DNA from: Oscillospiraceae bacterium
Lineage (GTDB): Bacteria > Bacillota > Clostridia > Oscillospirales > CAG-272
Reading direction: 5' to 3'
DNA: 64,000 bases
NCBI GenBank assembly: GCA_015064585.1
Contig: SVRY01000011.1
Coordinates: forward strand, 1 to 64,000
The notes under the pieces were generated by a model that saw nothing but the letters and a program-made list of their open reading frames with translations, did not search any database and was not told where the DNA came from. This document shows positions 52,819-58,877 of the stretch, piece by piece; within the stretch, counting starts at the first letter, position 1; every line of letters begins with the position of its first letter. The translations under genes and the position numbers were made by a program.

Positions 52819-54900
52819 TCAATGAATGGTAAGAATGCTGTTAGCATCTACGCCATTGGTGCTGTAACCTTCAGTGATGGTACATCCGGTGAAGGTTGCA
52901 GATTCACTGGAGCCACGGAAGTTTACAAGATTGTTTTCTGCCTCAAAGGTGTTGACAGTAATCTTGGTATTTTCTGCAACCAGATTAGCGCCGGTGCCGT
53001 TTGTAGCAGTACGGAAGAAGTACTTGCCGCAAGTGATATCGCAGTTATCAACGGTTACAGTGCCGGCGGTCGACTTGTTGATAAAGCCATTCTGATTGTT
53101 AACAGTGGTATCGGCAACATTCAGAGTATTCACATAACCGGACAGAGTTCCGCCGTTTTCAAAAGTACAACCGGTGAAAGAAACTGTACCGACTGCATTA
53201 GAACCCGAGCCGCCCAGAGTAACGTGGGTAGCATTTTGGAAGGTGCAGTTTTCGAAGGTTACGTTATTGGCAGCCGCAACTACGTACAACGCAATGGAAT
53301 CTTCTCCATTGGATTCAACACTGTTGGAAGCGTCAAAGGTTACGTTACGGAAGGTGGTGGTAGCTTTTGCATTGGTAAAGCCGTTTTGTGCGTTACCAAA
53401 GCCGTTTACGGTTACGTTACCGGTAAACTGAACGCCGTCCTCAGCCACAAAGATGAGGTTGAGAACATTTTCACTACCGTTCAGAGACGGCAAGTTGTTA
53501 TGAGAAGCACCTGCGCCAACTACACCGTTCCATTCGGGATACTGATCGATAATATGGTCAGCAGCATAGTTATTGGCTGCGAGGTTAATTACAACTTCTT
53601 TGTTCCAGAATTCGGAATTGCCTTTGAGCTCTGCCAATCTGGCTGCCAATTCAGCATCGGATCTGACAGCGTCAACACCAAAGGTGTGAGTGTAGGTGCC
53701 AATGATAATATAGTTACCGGTTTCTTCGTTCTTATTGCCGGTATTGGTTGCAGGATCTGCAGTGGTTTCATACAGACGCAGTTCAACAGTCAAAGTGGTG
53801 CCCTTGTTTGTGCCGTCCAAATCAGCAGCGCCGCACAGGAACTCAGGAACCCACTGGCAAAGCTCTTGATAGTTCATGGAGCCGCCATTCAACATTAAAT
53901 CCAGAAGACGAATTTCCTGCCCTGCAGAAATAGTCTCACCATCATTTACCAGTGCAACCCATTTGCCGTCATTATAGTCATCGCTAAATGCGCTGTAATA
54001 GCCGGCAAGTGCCATAGAACCGGCAGCTACATCGTTGTTTGCGGAAACAACAAAGTCTGCATGCCAGTATCTGTAGCCGCTCTTGACTGCTTCGTCATAA
54101 CTATCGGTGGTAGCAAAACGGAATGCGGTATCCAACTCGATGTCAGAATCAGGACCGTTCATACCCAGAGTGGACTCAACAGTGGTAGCGTCGATTCTGT
54201 TTACGGAAGCAACGGGAACAAATGCCAAACCGTCATAATATTCATTAAAGGAATCTTCTTCGTAAACATACTGAGTAGCAAACAGGTTAATACCCAGCTT
54301 GATTTCAGGAGCAGGAGTACCTGTCTTATGGTTAGCTTCGTTGCCAACGGTTTCGGGCATATAAACTACCAGAGTTACATACTCGGAATCTTCGTCAGGC
54401 AGAATGCTGCCAACCTTTACGTAGCTGCTAGAAAGCTTGGCAGACTTGCCAAATACATCTTTGCGAGCATCCGCACGGGTTTCATAAAATTTTTCGGTTG
54501 TGTTTTCAACTGCACCGTAGTAGATGTAATCAGAAAGCTTGAAGGTTTCATCTGCAACATTGGTGCCGGCAATCTCAGAATAAATGTTCACGTCCAGAGC
54601 ATACTTCAGAGACAGAGAACCAAGGTTGGAAACCTTGAGGTAAACCACTTGCGTGTGGCCGGGTTCCCACAATTCATCGGAGAACACGTTCGTTTCTTCA
54701 TCAACAATAGTCCATTCCTTCGCATCTTCATCGAAATATTCCAATTCGACATCCAGATTACCGGACTTGATGATGTTGTTTACAGAGCCAACGGAGTCTG
54801 TAAACCACGCGTAGGTTGTGCCCATCAACATGGATACCGAAAGTACCATTGCCAACAAACTAAGAACCAGTGCGCGTTTGGTTGTTTTTTTGTTTGTCAT
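52819..54900 (-). CDS. SipW-type surface protein with TasA-like and beta-helix domains
   Basis: A 693-aa protein. The signal VLSVSMLMGTTYAWFTDSVGS is nearly identical to that of the giant protein and is followed by NNIIKSGNLDVELEYF, the TasA/camelysin start. Residues ~50-260 form the TasA-like domain. The C-terminal ~300 residues have repeated strands (TFRNVTFDASNS, VTFENCTFQNA, VSFTGCTFENGG, TVDNCDITCG), the pattern of a right-handed beta-helix adhesin. AAGGAGG precedes ATG 54900. It is presumably processed by the SipW encoded just upstream and assembled at the surface. Confidence 0.85.
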   Translation of the reverse strand: MTNKKTTKRALVLSLLAMVLSVSMLMGTTYAWFTDSVGSVNNIIKSGNLDVELEYFDEDAKEWTIVDEETNVFSDELWEPGHTQVVYLKVSNLGSLSLKYALDVNIYSEIAGTNVADETFKLSDYIYYGAVENTTEKFYETRADARKDVFGKSAKLSSSYVKVGSILPDEDSEYVTLVVYMPETVGNEANHKTGTPAPEIKLGINLFATQYVYEEDSFNEYYDGLAFVPVASVNRIDATTVESTLGMNGPDSDIELDTAFRFATTDSYDEAVKSGYRYWHADFVVSANNDVAAGSMALAGYYSAFSDDYNDGKWVALVNDGETISAGQEIRLLDLMLNGGSMNYQELCQWVPEFLCGAADLDGTNKGTTLTVELRLYETTADPATNTGNKNEETGNYIIIGTYTHTFGVDAVRSDAELAARLAELKGNSEFWNKEVVINLAANNYAADHIIDQYPEWNGVVGAGASHNNLPSLNGSENVLNLIFVAEDGVQFTGNVTVNGFGNAQNGFTNAKATTTFRNVTFDASNSVESNGEDSIALYVVAAANNVTFENCTFQNATHVTLGGSGSNAVGTVSFTGCTFENGGTLSGYVNTLNVADTTVNNQNGFINKSTAGTVTVDNCDITCGKYFFRTATNGTGANLVAENTKITVNTFEAENNLVNFRGSSESATFTGCTITEGYSTNGVDANSILTIH

Positions 54901-54968
54901 TTTGTTTTTCCTCCTTATTTATTTTTTTTGGTGACAAACCATGTCGTATTTTCATACGGCAATCAAAA

Positions 54969-55024
54969 GGCATAAACGAGTTATGCCCTTTGGTTGCCGC
55001 CTCACTTCGCTTGGAGAAGTGAGG
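54969..55024 (-). repeat. Intercistronic double hairpin, copy A
   Basis: Hairpin 1 is CCTCACTTC/GAAGTGAGG (55000-55008, 55016-55024). Hairpin 2 is GGCATAA/TTATGCC (54969-54975, 54981-54987). It lies between sipW and the 693-aa gene. Stem 1 differs fully in sequence from copies B and C but keeps perfect pairing. Confidence 0.75.
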
Positions 55025-55035
55025 AAGCATGCATT

Positions 55036-55773
55036 TTACAATTGTTCTTCGGTTTTCTGCTCTGCAGTGGGGGCAGCTTGCTCCGTCGGAGCAGACGCCT
55101 CGCTCGCTGCGTTGGCGGCAAGCTGTTTTTTCAGTTCCAAAAGCTCTGCCATCATCTTTTGGTTTTCTTCCTTTTCTCTTGCCAGCTGATCCTTTTCAGC
55201 CTGCATTTCTTCCATCTGCTCTGCTTTGTATCGACGGAAGAGTCTGACACAATTGATGCCTTGAGAAAGAATAAGCAGCAGAAAGGGGATCAGAATGCAC
55301 ACAATATAACCGGAGGTTGTTTTGAGAAACACAAAAAAGGAACCGAGATTGGGAATATGCCCCTGGTATTTACCGATGATAAAGGGATATGTTACCACAG
55401 TTTCATCATCCACGCCTGTGGTGGTACCGTATGTAATAAACCCGCGGTCTCCGTTTGCATCCACTGTTACACTGCGGATTTTATGCGTTACGGTCTCGCC
55501 GTAGTTCGCACTGTTCTGGGATACAAAGGTGATAATATCGCCTTCTTTCAAGGTAGAGGGATCCACTTCCTTGGCAATGGCAATATCTCCTGCGTCAAAA
55601 TCGGTTTTGGACATGGAGTCGGTCTGTACAATGAAGAATTTATAACCGAATAGTGTGCGGTCGTTTTTATCAAACACATTCACCGAAACGAGCGTAAAGA
55701 TCATCATGCATACGGCAATGGCAACTACCAGCCAAATCAGCACGTTTTTTATAATATTCAATGTCTTTTTCAC
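55036..55773 (-). CDS. sipW: SipW-type signal peptidase I
   Basis: A 245-aa ER-type signal peptidase with two membrane helices (LIWLVVAIAVCMMIFTLVSV and YIVCILIPFLLLIL). The catalytic Ser lies in QTDSMSKTDF. The base is His, in ETVTHKIRSV, rather than the Lys of ordinary SipS enzymes, as in Bacillus SipW, which processes TasA. A ~70-aa cytosolic tail forms a coiled coil (AEQMEEMQAEKDQLAREKEEN) and ends in Ala/Glu/Pro repeats. Start GTG 55773 has AAAGGT eight bases upstream. It is the processing enzyme for the surrounding surface proteins. Confidence 0.93.
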   Translation of the reverse strand: MKKTLNIIKNVLIWLVVAIAVCMMIFTLVSVNVFDKNDRTLFGYKFFIVQTDSMSKTDFDAGDIAIAKEVDPSTLKEGDIITFVSQNSANYGETVTHKIRSVTVDANGDRGFITYGTTTGVDDETVVTYPFIIGKYQGHIPNLGSFFVFLKTTSGYIVCILIPFLLLILSQGINCVRLFRRYKAEQMEEMQAEKDQLAREKEENQKMMAELLELKKQLAANAASEASAPTEQAAPTAEQKTEEQL

Positions 55774-55801
55774 AGTATTTTACCTTTCAATTACTAATTG
55801 A

Positions 55802-56347
55802 TTATTCAAAAAGCTTATTGGGATTGTTCTTTGTTTGTACCGCATCGGCGCACAAGTCAAAGGAAAGCGTTGCATTTTTCATTTCATTGCCTGCAGTTTC
55901 AGGGAAATGAAACAACACTGTCAACCATTTCTTTTCCCCGATGGCAAGGGTATCATCCGCGGCAGCAACCCCTTTGCGGTGAAGCTCAGCGGCTGTGCCC
56001 GACCATAATACCATGTCGCCTTCCAAAATTTTTATTTCCAATATGTCTTTGAGTGTACCTTCCACATTGCCGAAATAGATCTTGTAATAAACATCAAGAG
56101 TACTGTTATTTTCAATAAAGAAATCCTTTTTTACAGTCATTCCGGGTTCAAACAGAAATTCATCTTCGCGTATGATGGGTTCGCTGTTATTGAGATTGAT
56201 CTCAACTTTACCCGTATGAAATACGTTGTACTCCACAAGCACCGTGGTATATGCCAGCGCGAAGGTGGTTACAGCCAAGCAAGTTGCCAACACAATTACG
56301 GTAACAATACCGCCTGTCAATTTAAGGACCGTTTTATTCACTTTCAT
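55802..56347 (-). CDS. TasA-like exported protein
   Basis: A 181-aa protein with an N-terminal hydrophobic signal (GGIVTVIVLATCLAVTTFALAYTT) and a beta-rich mature part with TasA/camelysin-type features (KVEINLNNSEPI, FEPGMTVKKDFFIENNSTLDVYYKIYF, FHFPETAGNEMKNATLSFDL). Start ATG 56347 overlaps the previous stop by 4 bp (ATGA), with AGGGG upstream. It is a likely major or minor fibre subunit processed by the SipW encoded 28 bp downstream. Confidence 0.78.
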   Translation of the reverse strand: MKVNKTVLKLTGGIVTVIVLATCLAVTTFALAYTTVLVEYNVFHTGKVEINLNNSEPIIREDEFLFEPGMTVKKDFFIENNSTLDVYYKIYFGNVEGTLKDILEIKILEGDMVLWSGTAAELHRKGVAAADDTLAIGEKKWLTVLFHFPETAGNEMKNATLSFDLCADAVQTKNNPNKLFE

Positions 56348-57171
56348 ATTCTGCCCCTCTTTCGTTTCAGAATAAGGAGCAAAAGTGCAACAACCGAGCC
56401 CAAAGTCAGCGCACCATATTGAAGATAATCAACCGCGTCTCCTGTTTGGGCAGGGGGATCCAGGTTCTCTGTCTCCTCTACCCACCAACGGAAATCGGCA
56501 ATCAGATCCTTGTTTTGGTATTCATTGCCTACACTCGTATCCAGATAGGCAACGATTTGATAATACAGTTCGGTGGACGTGCTTTCTTCGGAATACAGAA
56601 CGTGATTTACCGATTCTGGCATATCCCGCATCAATCCTTCATATAACACCGCATCGGTATTGAGCAGTGTGACCCTGCAGTTCATCACTTCGGCAAGTTT
56701 TTCATAGCCGTGCCGCACCTCTGCGCGAAAACGCACCGTAACCTCGCTGTGATAATAAACCTTCACGCAGTAGTACCCGGTTTCCGCGTCTCCCGGGAAC
56801 ATATTGCCCACATCAAACGGAATGTTATCGCCTTCGTTTTTATTATGTAATATGAGTGCGCTTGCCTTGGTTTCAGCTGTGGGAGCTGCCGCCATGGGCG
56901 CACCGTAGTTCGGAATAACAGTATTTCCCGCCGCAGGATCCTTTACAGGCGGAAGGGTATCCTCTATGAGATCATCTTCTGTAAGAATATCCTCTTCCGA
57001 TTCAGTCTCGCCGCTTCCTTTATTTATGTAGTTATCCGGAATGGTTACCTGATACGGCTCGTCGTTTGCAAAAAATCGATACGCCCAAACGATGCCCAAT
57101 ACAATCACACTGATTCCCAGCAGTACCGACAGAATCACAATCAATTTACGCATTGTTTTTTCTTTATTCAC
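56344..57171 (-). CDS. Exported protein with sortase-like C-terminal anchor, surface operon
   Basis: A ~275-aa protein. It has an N-terminal signal-anchor (LIVILSVLLGISVIVLGIVWAYRFF), an acidic/Pro linker (~40-100), and a middle domain with TasA-like features (MFPGDAETGYYCVKVYYHSEVTVRFRAEV, VGNEYQNKDL). The C-terminus has a sorting signal: PPAQTGD, a hydrophobic stretch (GALTLGSVVALLLLILK) and the basic tail KRKRGRI. This would anchor the fibre to the wall, a TapA-like role (inferred). The start is uncertain: GTG 57171 has AAGGAGG 11 nt upstream, ATG 57153 lacks a site, and GTG 57183 is too close. No sortase gene is nearby. Confidence 0.75.
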   Translation of the reverse strand: MNKEKTMRKLIVILSVLLGISVIVLGIVWAYRFFANDEPYQVTIPDNYINKGSGETESEEDILTEDDLIEDTLPPVKDPAAGNTVIPNYGAPMAAAPTAETKASALILHNKNEGDNIPFDVGNMFPGDAETGYYCVKVYYHSEVTVRFRAEVRHGYEKLAEVMNCRVTLLNTDAVLYEGLMRDMPESVNHVLYSEESTSTELYYQIVAYLDTSVGNEYQNKDLIADFRWWVEETENLDPPAQTGDAVDYLQYGALTLGSVVALLLLILKRKRGRI

Positions 57172-57277
57172 GGATAACAACACCTCCTTCTGTATTTTTA
57201 ATAATTGAATTGTAACTTTCCCATTTCAAAAGCATGTCAGTTGCCAAAATGTTTTTACCCATTAACAAAAACATTTT

Positions 57278-57505
57278 TTAATACCGAACAAAAGGAATGA
57301 TCGAAAGCCAAAGTCTGCGTTTTCTTCTGATCCAATGTCTTTTATCTTCTCCTTCGGTTCTTCCGATCTCAATATTGATGGTTCTCAATTCTCTCATAAA
57401 AGCATATAACCACACGAAAAAATGCAACAGAAGCCCTGCTAACACTATGATGGCAACCAATATCGCTAAACCGTAAATTATAATTTGTTTTGCCACAGCT
57501 TTCAA
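57278..57505 (-). CDS. 75-aa membrane protein in the surface operon leader region
   Basis: A small protein with one long membrane helix (IIIYGLAILVAIIVLAGLLLHFFVWLYAF) and a basic C-terminus (KRHWIRRKRRLWLSIIPFVRY). The TTG at 57505 overlaps the stop of the upstream 35-aa gene (TTGA). GTG 57496 is an alternative, with AGGAG 11 nt upstream. I do not recognise a family. Its position as the second gene after the switch promoter suggests a role in surface assembly or regulation. Confidence 0.6.
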   Translation of the reverse strand: MKAVAKQIIIYGLAILVAIIVLAGLLLHFFVWLYAFMRELRTINIEIGRTEGEDKRHWIRRKRRLWLSIIPFVRY

Positions 57506-57609
57506 TTCTCCTCATCATCACGTCTTGTAATATTGAAAACACACATTGCAAAAAACACAACGCCGCCGCCCAACATAAATCCCAAAACAAACATCAACAC
57601 GTTCATCAT
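57502..57609 (-). CDS. 35-aa DUF3789-like small membrane peptide
   Basis: A 35-codon frame reading MMNVLMFVLGFMLGGG, then a hydrophobic stretch and the tail NITRRDDEEN. One glycine-rich helix plus a short charged tail is the pattern of DUF3789 peptides. Its stop overlaps the next start (TTGA), which supports a real coupled gene. The ribosome site is weak (AAAGCGGG). It is the first gene downstream of the invertible promoter. Confidence 0.55.
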   Translation of the reverse strand: MMNVLMFVLGFMLGGGVVFFAMCVFNITRRDDEEN

Positions 57610-57641
57610 CCCGCTTTCCGCCAAACTCTAATCTCGGCGCA

Positions 57642-57663
57642 ACATAATTATAGTTATGTTGTA
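57642..57663 (+). repeat. Left inverted repeat of the putative promoter switch
   Basis: A 22-bp sequence identical to the reverse complement of 57884-57905. It is itself dyad-like (ACATAA, 6-nt asymmetric core TTATAG, TTATGT), the layout of a tyrosine-recombinase crossover site. Confidence 0.85.
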
Positions 57664-57705
57664 TTTTATATGTTTACATATATTTGCGTACAAATACTGC
57701 ATCTT

Positions 57706-57735
57706 ATTATAGCATACTTCTTGATTGTATTGCAA
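57706..57735 (-). promoter_or_regulatory. Promoter inside the invertible segment, driving the surface operon
   Basis: On the minus strand TTGCAA (57730-57735), 18 bp, TATAAT (57706-57711), with an extended TG motif (TATGC) before the -10. Transcription would start near 57699, run through the left repeat and reach the first gene at 57609. Confidence 0.78.
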
Positions 57736-57774
57736 GAGGTTTGGAAAAAAAAACAGCAAAAATTAAATTTATGC

Positions 57775-57825
57775 ATAGCCAAAAAACCTTTTTAAAGTGT
57801 TTTTTTAAAAAGGTTTTTTGGCTAT
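57775..57825. terminator. Symmetrical 22-bp-stem hairpin inside the invertible segment
   Basis: Arms 57775-57796 and 57804-57825 are perfect inverted repeats around a 7-nt loop, with the ends reading ATAGCC...GGCTAT. It sits between the recombinase gene's end and the promoter and would stop read-through. Being symmetrical, it works in either orientation of the segment. Confidence 0.85.
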
Positions 57826-57865
57826 ATTTATTTTTATAAAATATTGTTTTAATTTGTAATTACGA

Positions 57866-57883
57866 TATAAAAACAAGGACCTT
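57866..57883. other. Right flank of the invertible segment (weak outward promoter possible)
   Basis: TTGTTT (57844-57849), 16 bp and TATAAA (57866-57871) on the plus strand could be a weak promoter pointing right. In AT-rich DNA such matches are common, so this is only a candidate. If real, it would drive the operon weakly in the flipped state. Confidence 0.25.
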
Positions 57884-57905
57884 TACAACATAACTATAAT
57901 TATGT
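57884..57905 (-). repeat. Right inverted repeat of the putative promoter switch
   Basis: Perfect 22-bp inverted copy of 57642-57663. The match ends abruptly on both sides (positions 57641/57906 and 57664/57883 do not pair), as expected for a discrete recombination site. It is 36 bp from the recombinase stop codon. Confidence 0.85.
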
Positions 57906-57941
57906 GATATACACTTCCAATCCGTCATTTTCAGACATTTT

Positions 57942-58784
57942 TCATGTGACAAGTTGCATATTTTCCAGTTTCTGTATATGCTCAGCTCCTGTGGTCATGA
58001 TATAAATCCGTGTTGTATTGATATTGGCATGGCCCAAAATATCTGCCAATTTGGCAATATCTTTTTCCAGTGTATAAAAGGTTTTTGCAAACAAATGACG
58101 CAAATTATGCGGAAACACCTTGTCCGGCAATACATTTGCCATATCACAAAGCGCCTTCATTTCCCGCCAAATATTGCTTCTGTTCATTGTTTTGCCTGTT
58201 TTGGTTACAAAGATCTCCCCGGAAGCAATATTTTCTTTCTTAACATACATCAGCAGTTTTTTTCTCAGTCTTCCCACAAGAAATACCGTTCTGGTCTTTC
58301 CTTTGCAGGAAACATCCGCTCTTCCGCTTTTTAACGCCTCCACCGTAATATACCTTAGTTCGCTCACGCGGATTCCGGTTGCGCAAATGCATTGGATCAC
58401 CAAAGACAATCTGTCGTTACCTTTGCTTTCAGCTGTTTGGATCAATCGGATATATTCGTCTTTTCCCAATTCTTTTTCAATTGAACAGTATACTTTTTTC
58501 TGCACCCGATACTGTTTCACGCAGAATTCCTGCCAACCTGCAAAACGCAAAAACGAATTCATTGCCGCCAGCATTGAATTCGCGCTGGAAACAGTATACT
58601 TCTCAGTCAACTCTGCTTTATAGGCAAGCGTCAGCGATTTATCGATAATTCTGTCTTTTGCATATGCGGCAAAATAGCATACATCCCGCATATACTTTGC
58701 CACAGTCGCCGAACTCTTTTCATCATCCTTTAAGTGTTGGCAGTATTTTTCGATTATTGTCTTTGTAATTCTTTTTTCTTTCAT
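57942..58784 (-). CDS. Tyrosine recombinase (probable DNA invertase of the promoter switch)
   Basis: A 280-aa tyrosine recombinase with an N-terminal core-binding (SAM-like) domain (~1-95) and a catalytic domain (~105-275). All catalytic residues are visible: Arg139 (ATGIRVSELR), a Lys at about 163 (CKGKTRT), His226 and Arg229 (HNLRH), His252 (LGHANINTT) and Tyr261 (RIYIM). The size fits XerC/D and stand-alone invertases such as RecV, with no phage-type N-terminal arm domain. GAGG five bases upstream supports ATG 58784. Its gene reads toward the inverted repeats, and the internal hairpin would end its transcript. Confidence 0.93.
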   Translation of the reverse strand: MKEKRITKTIIEKYCQHLKDDEKSSATVAKYMRDVCYFAAYAKDRIIDKSLTLAYKAELTEKYTVSSANSMLAAMNSFLRFAGWQEFCVKQYRVQKKVYCSIEKELGKDEYIRLIQTAESKGNDRLSLVIQCICATGIRVSELRYITVEALKSGRADVSCKGKTRTVFLVGRLRKKLLMYVKKENIASGEIFVTKTGKTMNRSNIWREMKALCDMANVLPDKVFPHNLRHLFAKTFYTLEKDIAKLADILGHANINTTRIYIMTTGAEHIQKLENMQLVT

Positions 58785-58836
58785 ATCATCCTCTACCCAA
58801 ATTCAGCATATAATGTATAAATTATAATATAAAAAT

Positions 58837-58872
58837 AACCGATTGAAAGCACTTTTATACTTTCAATCGGTT
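58837..58872 (-). terminator. spoIIE terminator
   Basis: Perfect 13-bp stem AACCGATTGAAAG/CTTTCAATCGGTT with a 10-nt loop just after the spoIIE stop. T-rich sequence follows on the minus strand. It separates spoIIE from the recombinase gene. Confidence 0.9.
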
Positions 58873-58877
58873 GTTTT

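Larger units (their letters stand above)
57664..57883. other. Putative 220-bp invertible promoter segment (ON orientation)
   Basis: The segment between the perfect 22-bp inverted repeats. It holds a strong promoter on the minus strand aimed at the SipW-TasA-like operon, and a 22-bp-stem hairpin upstream of that promoter. It contains no ORF. A tyrosine recombinase gene lies just outside the right repeat. Inversion would point the promoter at the 3' end of the recombinase gene and switch the surface operon off. Confidence 0.82.

Noticed and set aside
57369-57590. A 73-codon minus-strand frame near the switch
   Set aside because: It overlaps the 35-aa and 75-aa genes in another frame and has no fitting start site or membrane-protein pattern.
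57642-57905. The two 22-bp repeats as an ordinary terminator or operator pair
   Set aside because: They are 220 bp apart, perfectly identical and sharply bounded, with a separate hairpin between them, so a simple terminator or operator does not explain them.
57942-58784. The recombinase as an integrase of a phage or integrative element
   Set aside because: No phage or conjugation genes, tRNA attachment target or excisionase lie nearby. The short stand-alone form and adjacent inverted repeats fit a DNA invertase better.
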